The notes: generated from the letters alone by a model not told the origin. A DNA stretch of 64,000 nucleotides from Corallococcus coralloides DSM 2259 (GCF_000255295.1 NC_017030.1:2232001-2296000); one strand, 5' to 3'. Shown: positions 53,636 to 62,887, counted from the stretch's first letter. Translations and numbers: made by a program.

Positions 53636-54186
53636 CCCGCTTTGCGACGGAAGTGGAGCGCCTGCACGCCGGACTTGAACCGCTGCGTCGAGAGGAGCTC
53701 GAGATGCCGCGCACTCGACAGGCCATGAAACAACGTCGGCCCGCGGCCACTGATGATGGGATGAACGACGATGCGGTACTCGTCGATGAGCCCCAACTCC
53801 TCGAGCGCAGTCGCGAGCTTGGGCGCTCCGACGAGGACGCCCTTCGCGGTCTTCACTTTCAGCGCCGAGATCGCCTCGCGAAGGTCACCCTCCACCTTGA
53901 TCGTGTTCTGCCACGGAAATTTGCTCCGCGAGCCCGACACGACGTACTTCGCCTTCGCCTCGAGCTTCTGTGCCCACTCGCGCATCGCGCGCGGCGCCTT
54001 TTCGTCGCGTGCCACCGCGGGCCAGGCTCCCTCCATCAGCTCGTAGGTGTTGCGCCCGAAGAGCATCGCCCCGCTCTGCTCCATGAGCTGCGTCCAATAG
54101 TCGTGCAACTCGTCGTCCACGATCCCCTGGGTGTGATCGATGCACCCGTCCAAAGTCACGTTGAGACCGAAGGTGAGGAGGCCCAT
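53632..54186 (-). CDS. dihydrofolate-reductase-like (RibD C-terminal) protein
   Basis: 184 residues from the ATG at 54186. Features of the RibD_C/DHFR-like family: Thr-Leu-Asp-Gly near the start, Met-Leu-Phe-Gly-Arg-Asn-Thr-Tyr-Glu-Leu-Met motif at about 42, Val-Val-Ser-Gly-Ser, Gly-Val-Leu-Val-Gly-Ala-Pro-Lys-Leu-Ala loop, and the late Pro-Ile-Ile-Ser-Gly-Arg-Gly. Complete and apparently functional. Likely an NADPH-dependent reductase of unknown substrate. A copy of its flanks without the gene body is found at 41878-42000. Confidence 0.88.
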   Translation of the reverse strand: MGLLTFGLNVTLDGCIDHTQGIVDDELHDYWTQLMEQSGAMLFGRNTYELMEGAWPAVARDEKAPRAMREWAQKLEAKAKYVVSGSRSKFPWQNTIKVEGDLREAISALKVKTAKGVLVGAPKLATALEELGLIDEYRIVVHPIISGRGPTLFHGLSSARHLELLSTQRFKSGVQALHFRRKAG

Positions 54187-54261
54187 GGCGTGGGATTCTA
54201 CGAAAAGCGCGCCCAGCGCGCAGCAGCCCGAGCCATCGACGCAATGCCCCATCCCCGGTGG

Positions 54262-54412
54262 GTATCGGCGCGCAAAAGTTCGACACCATCGAATGGCTGA
54301 CCGACAACGGCCCCGCCTACACCGCCCACGAGACGCGCGCGTTCGGCGGAAGCCTGGCCCTGCTCATCCGAACGACTGGGCCTGCTCTGCCTCGGTGGAC
54401 AATCATGTGAGG
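54262..54412 (+). pseudogene. IS3-family transposase fragment
   Basis: About 48 codons matching the rve/integrase core of IS3 transposases: Ile-Glu-Trp-Leu-Thr-Asp-Asn-Gly-Pro-Ala-Tyr-Thr-Ala, where the Asp is a catalytic DDE residue. Both ends are lost. It sits between the leader of the DHFR-like gene and IS701 copy 2. Confidence 0.65.
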
Positions 54413-55262
54413 CACTGGACTGGCGAGGCCTCTCGAACCGCACCTCGCGGCGCCGCCATTGCTGGTGCAGCTCGACGAGTTTGCTGCGTACGAACGCGGC
54501 CGGTGAGACGTGCCACCGCCGCCACCAGCCGGACCGGGGGCCGCGAAGGCTAACGCGGGCCACCAGGCACAGCGTCATGTGCCGGTGCCATGCCGTCCAG
54601 GTGCGCACCTCATGGTTCGCCAGGCCCACTTCGCCCTTGGCGGATTCGAAGTCCTCTTCCACGGCCCACCTGCTGCCCGCTGCGCGCACCAGGGACTCCA
54701 GCGAGGAGTTGCGTCGGGCATGGGCGACATAGAAGGCCACCTTCCCATCCGCGAGACTTCTGCGAAACAGCCGCCCGCGCGAAAGGCCCAGGTGTCGATT
54801 GAGACGCATGCGCGCCCAGTCGTAGAGGCGTGGTCCCTTGGTGCCTGCACCCGCGGACAGACGCGCCCAGGCCTCCGGAGGTATCTCCTTCACCATGTCG
54901 CCCGGCTTCACCTGGCAGAAGCCGCGCCAGACGTGCGTGTTGGAGGCCACCGCCAGCACGTAGGGCTGGTGCAAGTCTTCGAGGAAGCGGCGCAGCGTGG
55001 TGTCGCGTCCGTAGACTTCGTCCCCACCACCCACGCGGGCTTCAGCCCCGCGCCCAGCGCCCTGCGCGCGTACTCCAGCACGTCGTCGCGTACGGTATCC
55101 GCATCCCACTTCGCTCGCAGCAGCAGGTGCTGGAAGGCATAGGGCGCTCGATGCTCCGCATCCTCCGAAAGGCCCCACACATTCTTGCGCTGTGCCCGCC
55201 CCAGCAGGGCCTTTACGTACTCGACCGCCGTGGCATGCGCCACGCGCCTGCGGAAGTGCGGC
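54413..55262 (-). pseudogene. IS701-family transposase, copy 2 (internal deletion, frameshift)
   Basis: Compared with copy 1, it keeps the Tyr codon where copy 1 has TAG and retains the C-terminal 100 residues (Trp-Ala-Val-Glu-Glu-Asp-Phe-Glu region, Met-Thr-Leu-Cys-Leu). It has lost the stretch from Ala-Leu-Gly-Glu-Gly to Gly-Ala-Gly-Leu-Lys-Pro, fused across similar Ala-Leu-Gly motifs and so removing the first catalytic Asp, and a single base is missing at Val-Val-Gly-Asp. Not functional. Followed by the second copy of the 729-bp repeat, as for copy 1. Confidence 0.82.
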
Positions 55263-55271
55263 TACAGCCAG

Positions 55272-55999
55272 GATGGCTGCGTGGGACGGCGGACGTCAAC
55301 CGCCAGGGCAGCGGCACGACCACGGTGCGGGTGACGCTCATTTTCCTTCGTGGGTGCGCGTCGGCTTGCCTGTGGCGGAGATGGATCAGTCCTCGAAGCA
55401 TGAAGGCCGGTGCCGAAGCTCATGTCGCTCAGCACCAGCCAACTCTTCTCTTGGTACGGGACTACGTGGCGCCATTGCTCCGGACCTGCCACGACCCACG
55501 CTGAATCTCCAGCGACTTGCACTGTTGATTGGAGACGTCCCAGGTGAATGTCAGCTTGTCATTGTCCTTGAGTGCGTAAACGAGATCGACAAAGGCTTGA
55601 GGCGGGTTGTTCAGGAGACAGGTCCCGTCGTTGCCGTTGACGTCCCTGGCATGGCAAAACAATCTCTGGGTTGCTCCCAAGACCGTATTGTCCACCTTGA
55701 TCTGGCACTGAATGACGGACTTTGAATCAGACGAGTTCTGCACGCCAATGATCGAACCCGCCGCGGTAGCCGTGCCCGACGCAGGAATGGAGAGGTAGAT
55801 TTCAAAATTCGTCTTGTCGCCTGCGACGGCGACTGCGGACAGAAGGGTAACGCAAACAAAGGCCAGTTTCGCGACTCTCATGGGTCCTCGATATGTGTGG
55901 GGTGGTACAGTATTTAAAGTATATTTTCCCGCAATGAATTGTTAAACAGCTCGAACTAGGCGTTTAGTGCGTATGTGCTATCCACTACGCCCATGTGCT
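55272..55999. repeat. 728-bp direct repeat, copy 2
   Basis: Nearly identical to 40467-41195 and with the same neighbours. At its end the two copies part: here an IS5-type element follows at once, while copy 1 continues with about 65 bp before the IS30 end. Confidence 0.88.
55462..55881 (-). CDS. exported 139-residue protein, copy 2
   Basis: 139 residues from the ATG at 55881. It differs from the 40657-41076 copy at only a few positions (for example Arg for Lys at residue 2, Ala for Thr in the signal peptide, Leu for Val near the C-terminus). Both copies keep a full frame, so both may be expressed. Function unknown. Confidence 0.72.
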   Translation of the reverse strand: MRVAKLAFVCVTLLSAVAVAGDKTNFEIYLSIPASGTATAAGSIIGVQNSSDSKSVIQCQIKVDNTVLGATQRLFCHARDVNGNDGTCLLNNPPQAFVDLVYALKDNDKLTFTWDVSNQQCKSLEIQRGSWQVRSNGAT

Positions 56000-56002
56000 T
56001 AC

Positions 56003-56871
56003 AGCACCTGACGAAAGGGCGGACTGGTCAGCAGCAAGTGCCATCTCCAGCTTGAGGAGCATGGTCCGCGAACTGGTTCCCGACGCCTTCTGGCAGCGCG
56101 TGGCACCGCTGCTGCCTCCTCCCCGGCCCAAAAAGAAGCTGGGTCGCCCTCGTGCGGACGACCGGGCTGCGCTGGAGGCCATCGTCTTCGTGTTGAGGAG
56201 CGGTATCCCGTGGGAGATGCTGCCTCGCAAGCAGTTCGGCCTGTCGGGCATGACGGCCTGGCGCAGGCTGGAGGAATGGACCCGCGCGGGCGTGTGGGAA
56301 AAGCTCCAGGAGCGGCTGCTGGATGAACTGGGGCTGCGCGGCAAGGTGGATTTCTCTCGCGCTGCCATCGACTCCTCGTCCGTGCGGGCGTCAAAAAGGG
56401 GGCCCTCACGGGCCAAAGCCCGACGGACAGAGCGAAGGCGGGTAGCAAGCATCATCTTCTCGTAGAGGCCCACAGCCTGCCGCTGACCGAGTCCGTGACG
56501 GCGGCAAACGTGCACGACACGCACGAGATCTTCCCACTCGTCGACTCCGTGCCTGCGGTGCGGATGCCGTCGGGCCAGAGGCAGATGCGCCCACGGAAGC
56601 TGCACGGCGACAAGGCCTACGCGTCCAAGAAGAACAGGCGCGGGCTACGCTTGCGCGGAATCACCGCACGCATCGCGTGTCCGGGCGTCGAGTCCAAGGA
56701 GCGGCTTGGACGCTACCGCTGGGTCGTGGAGCGCACGCTGGCCTGGAAGAACCAGCTGCGCCGCCTTCGCGTGCGCGATGAGCGCAGGGATGACGTTCAC
56801 TTCGGCTTCCTCGTCCTCGGTTGCTGCGTCATGCTCCTGCGCCGCCTCTGCCCTGACATTTGTTAGGAGCG
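56003..56871. mobile_element. IS5-family (IS427-group-like) element
   Basis: About 870 bp around a complete two-frame transposase. Imperfect ends are visible: GCACCTGACGAAA near 56005 and TTTGTTAGGAGC near 56870 (complement GCTCCTAACAAA). It directly abuts the left end of the IS30 element and replaces the sequence present at the same place after repeat copy 1. Confidence 0.75.
56061..56866 (+). CDS. IS5-family transposase, two frames joined by -1 frameshift
   Basis: The first frame (56061-56465; ATG after CTTGAGGAGC) encodes the DUF4096-like N-terminus (Arg-Ser-Gly-Ile-Pro-Trp-Glu-Met-Leu-Pro) and first catalytic Asp (Ala-Ile-Asp-Ser-Ser). The second frame, read in -1 from the slippery run AAAAAGGGGG at 56393-56402, continues with Leu-Thr-Gly-Gln-Ser-Pro-Thr-Asp-Arg, then Gly-Asp-Lys-Ala-Tyr and the Arg-Trp-Val-Val-Glu-Arg-Thr motif. 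This layout is normal for the IS427 group, so the enzyme is probably intact and made by programmed frameshifting. Confidence 0.82.
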
Positions 56872-58085
56872 GTGCACTCAATCGGTCAACGCAACACCTG
56901 CTTCAGTTTGGCTGCTGGGGTTTCGAACTCCAGGGTCTTCCGGGGGCGCTGATTCAGCCTGCGCGCCACTGCGTCCAACTGCCTCTGCGTGAACGTCGAA
57001 ACGTCCGTCCCATCCGGAAAGTACTGTCGAAGGAAGCGGTTGGTGTTCTCGTTAGTTCCACGCTGCCAAGGCTTCTGAGGCTCGCAGAAGTAGATGGAGA
57101 AGTCGGTCGCCATCGCGAGTTCTCGGTGTTTCGCCAGTTCCGTTCCTCGGTCCCACGTCAGAGAGCGCCGCAGCTCCCGGGGTAACTTGCGAGCAGCCCG
57201 CGTCAGGGCCCGGACGACGCTGGTGCTGTCCTTGCCGGCCACCTTCACGAGCATCGTGAAACGAGAGTGACGCTCGACAAGCGTAGCGATGTGGCTGTTG
57301 CTCGCTCCAGCCAGCAAATCCCCCTCCCAATGCCCCGGCACCGCCCTGTCCTCCACTTCGGGTGGCCTCTCGCGAATCGACACCGCGTCCCGGATTTGAC
57401 CGCGTTGCTGGCCAGCCGTCGTCGCCAGCTTCGAACGCCTCATCGTCCGGCGGGAACGCAGATGCTTCAGCAGCTCCTTCTTGAGCACCCCACGGGCTTG
57501 GACGAAGAGGCTCTTGTAAATCGTCTCGTGGGAAATCCGCATCGACAGCTCCTGTGGGTACTCTCGCCGGAGGGCTCCAGAAATCTGCTCAGGCGACCAG
57601 TCCTCCTGGAGCTTGCTGGCAACGAACCGCCGCAGCCGCGAGTTTATCGCCAGGAGGCAGCGCTTCGGACGACGTGCTCGTTGCCCTGCGCGACTGTCCG
57701 CCGGAGAAGCCCGGTACTCCGGAGCACCACCGTTGCGAGCCACTTCGCGCGTGATGGTTGACGGAGCTCGCCGCAGCGTCTCGGCGATGTTCCGCATGGA
57801 GTGGCCGCTGGCGAGTCCTCGCGATATCTCCTCCCGTTCCTCGAGCGTGAGTGCCAGGCGAGAGCGTCGACGTGGTGGAGGAACAAAGCCTCCATTCGCC
57901 GAGAGCACTCCGTGGACGGTTCCTGGCATACGTCCAACTGCCCGGCTGATGTCACTCATCGACTGCCCGGCCTTCCATCGCTTCCAAATCTCGGCCCGCT
58001 GCTCCGCTGAGAATTCCTGGCGCCTTCTCGGCATGCATGGTTCCAATCAACGGCAGGTGCTGTTGCGTCGACCCATTGAGTGTGC
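56872..58085. mobile_element. complete IS30-family element
   Basis: About 1.2 kb with related ends: GTGCACTCAATCGGTCAACGC on the left and the complement of GCGTCGACCCATTGAGTGTGC on the right. Its right end lies inside a serine-hydrolase gene whose 5' part is missing, and its left end touches the IS5 element. Confidence 0.85.
56886..58034 (-). CDS. IS30-family transposase
   Basis: 382 residues from the ATG at 58034; a TTG four codons upstream is an alternative start. N-terminal HTH domains (Trp-Lys-Ala-Gly-Gln-Ser-Met-Ser-Asp-Ile, then Ser-Thr-Ile-Thr-Arg-Glu-Val) are followed by the Ile-Ser-His-Glu-Thr-Ile-Tyr linker and the DDE domain (Gly-His-Trp-Glu-Gly-Asp-Leu, Leu-Thr-Trp-Asp-Arg-Gly, Gly-Thr-Asn-Glu-Asn). 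Complete and probably active; a decayed relative lies at 41263-41592. Confidence 0.92.
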   Translation of the reverse strand: MPRRRQEFSAEQRAEIWKRWKAGQSMSDISRAVGRMPGTVHGVLSANGGFVPPPRRRSRLALTLEEREEISRGLASGHSMRNIAETLRRAPSTITREVARNGGAPEYRASPADSRAGQRARRPKRCLLAINSRLRRFVASKLQEDWSPEQISGALRREYPQELSMRISHETIYKSLFVQARGVLKKELLKHLRSRRTMRRSKLATTAGQQRGQIRDAVSIRERPPEVEDRAVPGHWEGDLLAGASNSHIATLVERHSRFTMLVKVAGKDSTSVVRALTRAARKLPRELRRSLTWDRGTELAKHRELAMATDFSIYFCEPQKPWQRGTNENTNRFLRQYFPDGTDVSTFTQRQLDAVARRLNQRPRKTLEFETPAAKLKQVLR

Positions 58086-58881
58086 GCCGTCCGCCTATCC
58101 GAACCTTCAGTCAGACGGCGGGCCGATCCGTCTGCGCCATCTGGTCACACACACCAGCGGCATGCCGGGGATGTTGCCACTGTAAGTGAATGAGGTGTTG
58201 AGGGACTTCACTGCGCATGCCACCCCGGCAAAGCTCAATGCCGCCTATGCGGACTACGGGCAGCCGCAGTTCTGGCAGGACCTGCACACCGTCAGCATCA
58301 AGGGCCCGCTCGGCAAGGACTATGCTTACTCGAGCGCCGACACCGAGTTGGTCGCGCACACCCTTGAGAAGATCCACGGGGCTTCCTACGAGTCGTTGCT
58401 CGCGGAGTTCCTGGCGCGGGAAGCCGGTATGCACGACACGTGGCTGCGCCTGCGTGCCCAGGACGCCAACCGCTTGGCTCCTGGCTACCACAGCGACAAC
58501 CCGGTCGGCACCACGCCGATGCCACTCCTGCCCTGGGGCGCGGCGGGAGCCTTGAAGGCGACGATGCCGGAGATGGTGAAGTACTTGCGCTTGCAGTTGA
58601 GCAACCATCCCGCGGTGACAGAGTCACACAAGCCGCTGGTGCGCTTCGCGGAGGACTTCAGCATTGGCTATTTCTGGAACATCGGCCAGAGCAGCCAGTT
58701 GGGCACCCACTACGTGCATCACGGCGGCGTGCCTCGCGCGCAATGCTATCTCTACCTCGTGCCGAAGTATCAGTTGGGGGTGTTCATCATCACCAACCAG
58801 AGCGGCGATGCGACCGCCGACGCCATGGAACGCGCGCTGGCGCCCCTCTTTGACAGGGTCGAATCCATGCAGGGTCGCTAG
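58086..58881 (+). pseudogene. serine hydrolase (beta-lactamase class C-like), 5' truncated with in-frame stop
   Basis: The frame enters from the IS30 end with Leu-Arg-His-Leu-Val-Thr-His-Thr-Ser-Gly-Met-Pro, typical of class C-like hydrolases. It meets TAA at 58183-58185 and continues in the same frame (Tyr-Ala-Tyr-Ser-Ser as the Tyr-x-Ser motif, and His-His-Gly-Gly as the third motif). The catalytic Ser-x-x-Lys motif would lie upstream and has been removed by the IS30 insertion. A GTG at 58186 could restart translation but would give an inactive 231-residue fragment. Confidence 0.78.
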
Positions 58882-59076
58882 CACGGCGAATAACAGGGGC
58901 GGAGTTGCTGCTGTGTGGCAACGAAGCGCCGCCATCCGCGCCATGAGTACGGGCGGCAGCCGCAGACCCGTGTCGAGACGAAGTCGGGGCGCGAGCTTCA
59001 CCGTGCCGCCATGAAGTCGCCCCATCGTCCACGAACCAGAGTAGGTTCTCCCTCCCTGTTCGTTGGAGTTCCGTCG

Positions 59077-60996
59077 ATGCCCCAAGCCACACCGCGCTCG
59101 TCACTTCTGGACGCGCGTCCCAGTGTCTTCCTGCTCGCCGGAGCGTTCGTCACCGGCATGTTCCTCTTCGCCCAGGGCGGCTGCGGAGGTGATGAGTGCC
59201 AGGACGCCGCCGACTGCCGTGAAGACAAGGGACCGCCGGCTTCGAACACGGAGTGGGTCTGCGAGGACAAGCGCTGTGAGCAGCATTCCGTCCAGGTGCC
59301 GCCCCCGGATTCCGGCACGGACGCGGGGACGCCCGACGCGGGGACGCCCGACGCGGGGACGCCCGACGCGGGGACTCCCGACTCGGGTCCCACCACGGTG
59401 AGCGTGCAGGTGCTCGCGTTCAATGACTTCCACGGGCAGCTCGAGGAGCCCGCGGGTCAGATTCTGACGGGCGTGGCCCCCGACGGTGGACCGGTACGGG
59501 TGAACGCGGGCGGCGTGACGTACTTCGCCCGGCACATCGCGGCCCTGCGGGCCGCCAATCCGAACACGGTGGTGGTAGCGGCGGGAGACCTCATCGGCGC
59601 ATCCCCGCTGCTGTCGGGGCTCTTCCACGACGAGCCCACCGTCGAGGCGATGAACCTGATTGGCCTGGACCTGGTCGCGGTGGGCAACCACGAGTTCGAC
59701 GAGGGCAGCACGGAGCTGTTGCGCATGCAGTCGGGCGGCTGCCACCCGGTGGATGGCTGCCTGGACGGGGATGGCTTCCCGGGCGCGAAGTTCAAGTTCC
59801 TGGCGGCCAACGTGGCCACGGGCGTGGACCGCACGCTGTTCCCCCGCTACGACGTGCGCGAGTTCGAGGGCGTGAAGGTGGCCTTCATCGGCATGACGTT
59901 GGAGGCCACGCCGGAAAGCGTCATACCCACGGGCGTGGCGGGGCTCACCTTCAAGGACGAAGTGCAGACGGTGAACGCGCTGGTGCCGGAACTGCGGCGG
60001 CAGGGCATCGAAGCCATCATCGTGGTGGTGCACCAGGGCGGAATTCCGACCTCGGGCTCGCTGGTGAACGACTGCAAGGGCGCGGGTGCGGACGGCCTCA
60101 TCTCAGGTGCCATCGTGGGCGTGGCCAAGGGCCTCAACGACGCGGTGGATGTCATCGTCAGCGGCCACACGCATCAGGCCTACAACTGCGTCATCGATGG
60201 CAAGGTCGTCACGAGCGCCTCGTCGATGGGGCAGCTCGTCACGGACATCGACCTGACGTTGAGCAAGGCGACGGGCGACGTCGTGGAGGCGCGAGCGAAC
60301 AACGTCATCGTCACTCGCGACGTGCAGGAGGTCGGCGCGGTGAAGGAGCTGGTGACGAAGTACCAGGAGCTCGTCACGCCGAGGGCCAACCGGGTCATCG
60401 GCTGGGTGTCGCAGACGCTCAGGACACAGTCGGACTCCGTGGGCCAGTCCACCCTGGGCTTCGTCATCGCGGACTCGCATCTGGAGGCGACGAAGCCCGC
60501 GAACCTGGGTGGGGCGCAGGTGGCCTTCATGAACCCGGGCGGCATGCGCGCGGACATCGCCCAGGGCGAGGTCACCTACGGCGAGGCCTTCACCACGCAG
60601 CCGTTCGGCAACAGCCTGGTCACCCTGACGCTGACGGGCGCGCAAATCGAACAACTGCTGGAGCGGCAGTGGCGGCCGTCGGGATTCACCCTCATGCTGC
60701 TTCCGTCGGTGGGCTTCACCTATGCGTTCAGCGCGTCGGCGCCCGTCGGAAGCCGCGTCGACCCGGCGTCCATCCGGATCAACGGCGTGACGGTGGACCC
60801 GGCGGCGAACTACCGCGTCACCGCGAACAACTACCTCGCGAGTGGGGGTGATGGCTTCCAGGTGTTCGCCGAGGGGACGAACCGGCTGGGTGGCGCCGTG
60901 GACAGCGACGCGCTGGAGGCATACCTGAAGGCACACAGCAGCCAGGCGAGCCCCTTGCCCGCCCCCGCGCTCAATCGCATCACCATGCTGCCCTAA
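59077..60996 (+). CDS. secreted 5'-nucleotidase/metallophosphoesterase
   Basis: 639 residues; the ATG at 59077 follows a GGAG site, and an earlier in-frame ATG at 58915 has no support. The export signal (about 1-36) may end in a lipidated Cys, though the lipobox is weak. A Cys-rich patch is followed by five Asp-Ala-Gly-Thr-Pro repeats as a spacer (DNA repeat near 59320-59385). The phosphoesterase domain has Asn-Asp-Phe-His-Gly-Gln, Gly-Asp-Leu-Ile-Gly-Ala, Gly-Asn-His-Glu-Phe-Asp and Gly-His-Thr-His. The C-terminal 5'-nucleotidase domain has Asn-Pro-Gly-Gly-Met-Arg-Ala-Asp. It should hydrolyse extracellular nucleotides for phosphate or nucleoside salvage. Confidence 0.92.
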   Translation: MPQATPRSSLLDARPSVFLLAGAFVTGMFLFAQGGCGGDECQDAADCREDKGPPASNTEWVCEDKRCEQHSVQVPPPDSGTDAGTPDAGTPDAGTPDAGTPDSGPTTVSVQVLAFNDFHGQLEEPAGQILTGVAPDGGPVRVNAGGVTYFARHIAALRAANPNTVVVAAGDLIGASPLLSGLFHDEPTVEAMNLIGLDLVAVGNHEFDEGSTELLRMQSGGCHPVDGCLDGDGFPGAKFKFLAANVATGVDRTLFPRYDVREFEGVKVAFIGMTLEATPESVIPTGVAGLTFKDEVQTVNALVPELRRQGIEAIIVVVHQGGIPTSGSLVNDCKGAGADGLISGAIVGVAKGLNDAVDVIVSGHTHQAYNCVIDGKVVTSASSMGQLVTDIDLTLSKATGDVVEARANNVIVTRDVQEVGAVKELVTKYQELVTPRANRVIGWVSQTLRTQSDSVGQSTLGFVIADSHLEATKPANLGGAQVAFMNPGGMRADIAQGEVTYGEAFTTQPFGNSLVTLTLTGAQIEQLLERQWRPSGFTLMLLPSVGFTYAFSASAPVGSRVDPASIRINGVTVDPAANYRVTANNYLASGGDGFQVFAEGTNRLGGAVDSDALEAYLKAHSSQASPLPAPALNRITMLP

Positions 60997-61089
60997 GCGC
61001 CCGGACATAGAGGGTAGGCACAGGCCTCCTGAGCCGGAGGATGTGAAGCCTTCACGGCCTGGAGATGGAGACACTACACTCTCCATCCC

Positions 61090-61980
61090 ATGTCGACTCC
61101 CGGTGCAATCGCTGTGTACACGTCGGGCTCGGGCATCCCCGAGCACGTCTCGGAGCGCCCCTGGCGTGGCGTCTATCATCACTGGGATGGCTACCCAACT
61201 GGCCTCGGGCAACACCTTCTGTACCGCGCGCAGCGCGCGCAGGGTGACCTGGGGGCCGTGGTGCGCCAGCTCATTGATGAGGCCCCCTGGGGCTGGTCGC
61301 TCTGCATGCCGGGCCCCGCGAAGCCGGAGGGCCAACGCTTCTCGGAGGAGGAGCCGGGACTGCGCGTCGGACCGGAGGAGACCGGTGCCGTGGCTTATGT
61401 CTATGTCTTCGATGTAGAGGCACGTCGGCTCGACATGTTCTCCACCCACGTCGGAGGCGAAGGCAGACGGCTCAGCTCGGTGCGCTTCTCATCCACGGGC
61501 TCGCCCGACCTGCCGGCGCTCGACCTCCATCCCGAGGAGACCGTCACGGAGCCGTTCCTTCCCGGAGATTCGCTCTCGGCCCGGGCGCTGAAGGACTGTC
61601 TTGAGGACCTGCCGCCGCTCGAGGCGGTGCGCGAGACCGACTCCGTGCGCCTCGAATGGGTGAACACCCAGCAGGAGCCCGACGAGTCGCTCTCCATCCT
61701 CTTCCGGGTGGTCACCTTCGAGGACGGATTCATCTCCAACGTGGAGGAGCAGGAATGGAATCTCGTGCCGCCCTCCGCGCGACGGGAGCCGGAGCGTGTC
61801 CGGCACTTCCTCGAGGCGCTCGCCGAGGTGCTGCTCGAGGACCCGAAGCGGTTCAACTCGTTCTGGATCTCCGCGCAAGACTCGCTGCGTCGTTCCGGCG
61901 CGAGGCAGCGTGAGAGCTTCGCGCGAATCCTGAGGGCGCACTGGGCCCGCGACTTCGGCTCGGAGGACGCGTCGTCGTAG
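61090..61980 (+). CDS. hypothetical protein
   Basis: 296 residues from the ATG at 61090. No signal peptide or membrane segment. It begins with Ala-Val-Tyr-Thr-Ser-Gly-Ser-Gly and has an Arg-Gly-Val-Tyr-His-His-Trp-Asp-Gly-Tyr-Pro motif near residue 25, seen in a group of uncharacterised bacterial proteins that handle a 'client' Trp-Asp-Gly-Tyr element. An Ala-Tyr-Val-Tyr-Val-Phe-Asp strand follows. Strong third-position GC supports coding. Function not known. Confidence 0.75.
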   Translation: MSTPGAIAVYTSGSGIPEHVSERPWRGVYHHWDGYPTGLGQHLLYRAQRAQGDLGAVVRQLIDEAPWGWSLCMPGPAKPEGQRFSEEEPGLRVGPEETGAVAYVYVFDVEARRLDMFSTHVGGEGRRLSSVRFSSTGSPDLPALDLHPEETVTEPFLPGDSLSARALKDCLEDLPPLEAVRETDSVRLEWVNTQQEPDESLSILFRVVTFEDGFISNVEEQEWNLVPPSARREPERVRHFLEALAEVLLEDPKRFNSFWISAQDSLRRSGARQRESFARILRAHWARDFGSEDASS

Positions 61981-62046
61981 GAGGACCTCCTGGTCTGGAG
62001 GCGGCCCGCGCGCGGAGGGTTGGCGGATACGGGCCGAGAGGGATGC

Positions 62047-62500
62047 TCACGGGAATGACCGATTCAGATTGGCATCTGCTCCAGCGTCTTCGGAGTCGGC
62101 CTTGGGGTCGCGAGTCTTATCGGCGATGTCCGCTGGAGGCGCTGGAAGCAGCAACTCCAGATCTGGGAGGGCTTCGCAAAGACTCGCGGCTGGTCCTTCA
62201 TGGCGAGGTCCGGGTTCATGTACTCCGCGGGGACGCTGGAGATGAAGGCCGCCACGCCGGGCGGCCAATCACCGTGGAGACCGAGCACCTGGGCCATGGC
62301 AGGGATTTCCACATCGTCACCATCGTCCGGCACGGGCTGGGCAACGGCCTTCCGCGCGAGGTGACCATCCGGTCTGAGTCGCTGGGCGATAGGGTCCTCG
62401 GGCTGTTTGGCACGAAGGACGAGGATGTTGGAGATGCCAGCCTTGATAAGGCGTTGGACCTGAGGAACCTCACTCCCAAGGCCCGCTGGACGAAACGACG
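62047..62500 (-). pseudogene. unrecognised gene remnant with frameshift
   Basis: On the minus strand, 62490 to about 62150 shows strong third-position GC bias (Val-Leu-Gly-Leu-His-Gly-Asp-Trp-Pro-Pro, Pro-Ala-Glu-Tyr-Met-Asn-Pro-Asp), and the bias then continues in another frame to a stop at 62047. No start codon fits the beginning and no family is recognised. It probably represents a broken gene ended by repeat copy E on its 5' side. Confidence 0.4.
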
Positions 62501-62507
62501 CCATTAA

Positions 62508-62590
62508 AGCAAGAAGGCCCTGCCGGGTTGGGGCAGGGCCTTCTTTTTTTTGCTCCCCGAATATAACATTCAGTGGTTTCAAGGAGGGGA
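62508..62590. repeat. dispersed terminator-bearing repeat, copy E
   Basis: Contains the full hairpin and T-run and the TGCTCCCCGAAT tail, then passes directly into the ATAACATTCAGTGGTTTCAAGG block that in copy B lies about 70 bp further downstream. Copy E therefore lacks the GAACTCGTTCTC part, showing an internal deletion relative to B. Confidence 0.8.
62514..62551 (+). terminator. rho-independent terminator within repeat E
   Basis: Stem AAGGCCCTGCC (62514-62524) pairs with GGCAGGGCCTT (62532-62542), followed by an eight-T run, the longest of the family. Confidence 0.8.
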
Positions 62591-62887
62591 CGGCTGGCGC
62601 CCATCAATCGGGGGCCGATTGAATCTCCGCGAACTTCATTTGCGTTGGGCCCAGCTTGGCACGCCCCTCGTCACGAGCGCGCAGCCTCTTGGTCGCGCGA
62701 TACGGCGTGGGCGGTGCCTTGGTGATTCCGACCCCGCTTCGCCGCTACGGGAACTCGCTGACCCCGTGCTCTCTGCGCTCACTCGCCTTGATGTCCGCAT
62801 GACGCAGCGACCGGTTTTGGGGTAGGCACACCGGCCATGGGGACGTGCCCCACGACCGGCCTTGCTCCTCGGCGTGTCGACGCGGTC
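62591..62887. other. intergenic region after repeat E
   Basis: Nearly 300 bp downstream of repeat E. The first 60 bp (to the GAACTTCAT at about 62638) are also found downstream of repeat B. No gene or hairpin is evident in the rest. Confidence 0.4.

Noticed and set aside
41786-62590. CRISPR array
   Set aside because: The repeats are kilobases apart, variable in length and contain a terminator hairpin; there are no regular spacers or cas genes.
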